Shown piece by piece: positions 61,904-64,000 of a DNA stretch of 64,000 nt. The stretch's first letter is position 1; every line of letters starts with the position of its first letter. A program made the position numbers and the translations under genes. Below the pieces are notes generated by a model. The model was given only the letters and a program-made list of their open reading frames with translations, made no database searches and was not told the origin of the DNA. This stretch comes from Aculops lycopersici (taxonomy: Eukaryota > Arthropoda > Arachnida > Trombidiformes > Eriophyidae). The DNA lies in NCBI GenBank assembly GCA_015350385.1, contig WNKI01000002.1, forward strand, positions 9,899,546-9,963,545, given 5' to 3'.

Positions 61904-62635
61904 TTACTCCTTGAATTCAGTCGGCTCTTTCGTCATCTTTTCCTTTTTGTCCTCCTCAGCCATCTTGGCTAATATCTTTTGGGCGACAGGATCTCTTGTG
62001 CCATGATATCTATCCTTGATATTCTGATTGCTCATTGGGTCATCAGGGTCCGAGGGTTTCTCGTGACGATATGGACACTCGTCGCCTCGCTTGCATTCCC
62101 CTTTCAACCAAAACGAACAAATATGAGGTAAGTTTCTTTTATAATAAGGACCTCTGCGAGCTAGTTTAGCTATTGCCTTCGCACCTGGTGGCAAGTCTTT
62201 GCCAACAAGAGGAATTGTCGATGGTCCAGCTAGAGCCGGATTGAATGGTTCCGCAAGCTCTTCGCCGGATTTTCCTTCAAGCTTTTGTTCCAGAATTTGC
62301 GAGTAATACTCACGATTGACATCCGATTTTGGGATATCACTACTAACTTGTAATAATTTGTCTCTGGCCGCAACTGGAAGGTTATAAGTTAGATCTAATA
62401 AACACGTTTGACAAACATTCTTTGCTCTTGAACAGGTTTGACAAATCTCAGTTTTCTTGAATCTCATTCTTGGCCCTGGACACCATCGGTAAGTTGTGAA
62501 AGGTTTGTCACAAACCTTACATGCTTGACCATACTTGTCAACCATCATCCTCATGTATGGATTTTCACCTAAACATGTCTGGCATAATATGGGAAACTGC
62601 ATGTCTTCTGCAGTTTGTTTAGAGCGATGGGCCAT
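61904..62635 (-). CDS. RBM22: RBM22/Cwc2-like splicing factor lacking the RRM
   Basis: 243 residues, intronless. RBM22 sits in the active spliceosome and contacts U6 snRNA and the intron. The N-terminal zinc-binding domain is highly conserved (FPILCQTCLGENPY, CKVCDKPFTTYRWCPGPRMR, ICQTCSRAKNVCQTCLLDL). KSDVNREYYSQ and PYYKRNLPHICSFWLKGECK, with a CCCH finger (GDECPYRHEKP), follow. NIKDRY.G..DPVA near residue 210 is the last conserved segment. Where other animals continue with an RRM and a proline-rich tail, this protein stops after a lysine/glutamate-rich end (DKKEKMTKEPTEFKE). AATAAA follows about 50 nt after the stop, supporting a real end. An RRM-less form is unusual. Confidence 0.93.
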   Translation of the reverse strand: MAHRSKQTAEDMQFPILCQTCLGENPYMRMMVDKYGQACKVCDKPFTTYRWCPGPRMRFKKTEICQTCSRAKNVCQTCLLDLTYNLPVAARDKLLQVSSDIPKSDVNREYYSQILEQKLEGKSGEELAEPFNPALAGPSTIPLVGKDLPPGAKAIAKLARRGPYYKRNLPHICSFWLKGECKRGDECPYRHEKPSDPDDPMSNQNIKDRYHGTRDPVAQKILAKMAEEDKKEKMTKEPTEFKE

Positions 62636-63029
62636 GTTATTATAAACTCTTGATACCTAAGGAAGAAGTTAACGGCGATCCAATAACTGTATCCTATTGC
62701 GTGACCTTTTCCCCTATTACTCAGATTTGTGACAGATTGAAGAACTAACTCTGGATGTCCAACTTCTATTGAAAATTTTTCGATAAGATTAAACTTAAGA
62801 ATCAAAAATTAAATAATCCAACTCGATAGAAATGGATTAGATCGTGGAATTGTTGAACGTGAAATTCTGAAAATTTGTTTGTCGCTCAAAATATTGGCAG
62901 CACAAATTGAAACAACAACAACAGATGCCACCTGATTCGTGAAAACCACGTGTGCAGTTCATACCCACCAACAGAGTTAGAAAACTATCCAATGTTAGAT
63001 AATATTAGAATATAAACTTATATGTACCA
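62636..63029. promoter_or_regulatory. Bidirectional promoter region, RBM22 and METTL1
   Basis: 394 bp between divergent genes, AT-rich. An out-of-frame ATG lies 8 nt upstream of the METTL1 start. No other feature seen. Confidence 0.5.
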
Positions 63030-63800
63030 ATGGATTCAGAGGATGATTTTACCGACACCAAGGCTCTTCAAAGAGGGGAATGTCTAGATTTACCTCAGAA
63101 GAGATACTTCCGACAAAGAGCACACGTGAACCCCATAGCAGATCATAATTTTGTATACCCATTGTCACCCGATGATGTCAACTGGTCCGAATTTTATCAA
63201 ATTGATGACAAAGACAGATCAAAGGTCCGCTACCTCGATGTAGGATGCGGTTTTGGCGGTCTCCTAATCTCATTGGCCAAAGAGATGGCACATGGTGACC
63301 TCGCACTAGGTATGGAAATCCGGTCTAAAGTTAGCGATTATGTACAGAAAAGAATATTAGCTCTAAGGAGTCAAAATCCCGGGCAATATGGCAACGTTTG
63401 GTGCGTTAGAACTAACGCAATGAGATACATTCCTAACTACATACATAAAGGCCAATTGAAAAGTATGTTTTTCCTCTTTCCAGATCCTCACTTCAAGAAG
63501 ACGAAACATAAGTGGAGAATTATCAACGATGCCTTACTGGCAGAATACGCATACGTTTGCGGCATCGGAGCTATAGTTTATATTGCCACAGATGTAAAAG
63601 ATTTATTTGATTGGATGGTGGAACATTTTACGCGACATCCATTATTTAAATCACTGACCGAGATGGAACTAGAGGGCGATAAGATGATCAAACTGATAAC
63701 TACATCAACGGAAGAGAGTAAAAAAGTTACCAGAAATGAGGGCGATAAGTTTTATGCAGCCTTTAGAAGAATCCAATGTACCAGAGATGAGACAACATAA
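63030..63800 (+). CDS. METTL1: tRNA (guanine-N7)-methyltransferase catalytic subunit
   Basis: 256 residues, intronless. With its partner WDR4 it makes m7G46 in the variable loop of many tRNAs. KRYFRQRAHVNPIADHNF near residue 24 is the family N-terminal block. The Rossmann-fold SAM motif is VRYLDVGCGFGG (about 67-78), followed by LGMEIRSKVSDYVQ. The catalytic/tRNA region has FFLFPDPHFKKTKHKWRI and ALLAEYAYVCG. TSTEESKKV.RN near residue 230 is also typical. Length is close to the vertebrate protein. AATAAA occurs about 65 nt past the stop. Confidence 0.96.
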   Translation: MDSEDDFTDTKALQRGECLDLPQKRYFRQRAHVNPIADHNFVYPLSPDDVNWSEFYQIDDKDRSKVRYLDVGCGFGGLLISLAKEMAHGDLALGMEIRSKVSDYVQKRILALRSQNPGQYGNVWCVRTNAMRYIPNYIHKGQLKSMFFLFPDPHFKKTKHKWRIINDALLAEYAYVCGIGAIVYIATDVKDLFDWMVEHFTRHPLFKSLTEMELEGDKMIKLITTSTEESKKVTRNEGDKFYAAFRRIQCTRDETT

Positions 63801-64000
63801 TGAAGACGTTTCACATAGATTATAATAACCTATGATCGAACTACATTTTTGATTGAGATTATCTTAATAAAACTATAGGTGACATCAATCAATCACCTCG
63901 AAGTCTCAAGTCCATGGATCTAAAAATGACGGTTACCCAAAATGTAAATATATACAAACGTCTCACTGAGTCGCTTTTTTATTACTTATAGAAGGAGACA
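63801..64000. other. METTL1 3' flank to window end
   Basis: Contains the METTL1 AATAAA near 63867 and non-coding AT-rich sequence. Nothing else is supported. Confidence 0.5.

Overview
This window is animal nuclear DNA, most likely from a small-genome arthropod. I favour an acariform mite, possibly an eriophyoid, but that placement is an inference. The support is a set of animal orthologues (PTEN, a GCK-family MAP4K, a GalNAc-transferase, an intracellular lipid-binding protein, TAF7, G3BP) in nearly intronless form. Only MAP4K and the lipid-binding protein clearly need an intron, plus one unrecognised small gene whose model I built by splicing. Many genes end within 20-100 bp of a canonical AATAAA. 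Recognised genes sit about 3 kb apart on average but unevenly: compact gene blocks alternate with long deserts.

Layout. 1-5340: desert. 5341-15764: compact block of ATPAF2(-), CRLS1(+), MAP4K(+), SmB(-), G3BP-like(+), PTEN(-). 15765-24730: 9-kb GC-rich desert with microsatellites, a CACCTG E-box cluster and a 22-bp perfect inverted repeat. 24731-31639: unrecognised spliced small gene(-), then three tandem genes(+) of a protein family I do not recognise, built from one to three copies of a ~150-residue domain. 31640-43494: further deserts around a 974-codon coiled-coil gene(-). 43495-46608: a BED-finger/hAT-transposase-derived gene(-). 48600-50811: RPRD1(+), TAF7(+). 51119-51732: FABP(-, two exons). 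51733-54688: regulatory-looking region with a YY1-like motif cluster. 54689-58061: PPIH(+), PSMB5(-), eIF2-beta(+). 59186-63800: MRPL11(+), GalNAc-transferase(-), RBM22-like(-), METTL1(+).

Most recognised genes are housekeeping: mitochondrial biogenesis (ATPAF2, CRLS1, MRPL11), splicing (SmB, PPIH, RBM22), transcription (TAF7, RPRD1), translation and tRNA modification (eIF2-beta, METTL1), the proteasome, and growth signalling (PTEN, MAP4K). They look packed by compaction rather than arranged in a pathway. Several are trimmed compared with other animals: RBM22 and G3BP lack their RRM, the GalNAc-transferase lacks its lectin domain, PTEN lacks its long regulatory tail, and SmB lacks most of its proline-rich tail.

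The best candidate for something undescribed is the three-gene family at 25539-31639. Two members carry an N-myristoylation-type start and one a poly-lysine start. A 454-bp domain-sized block is shared between two of them with a single mismatch.
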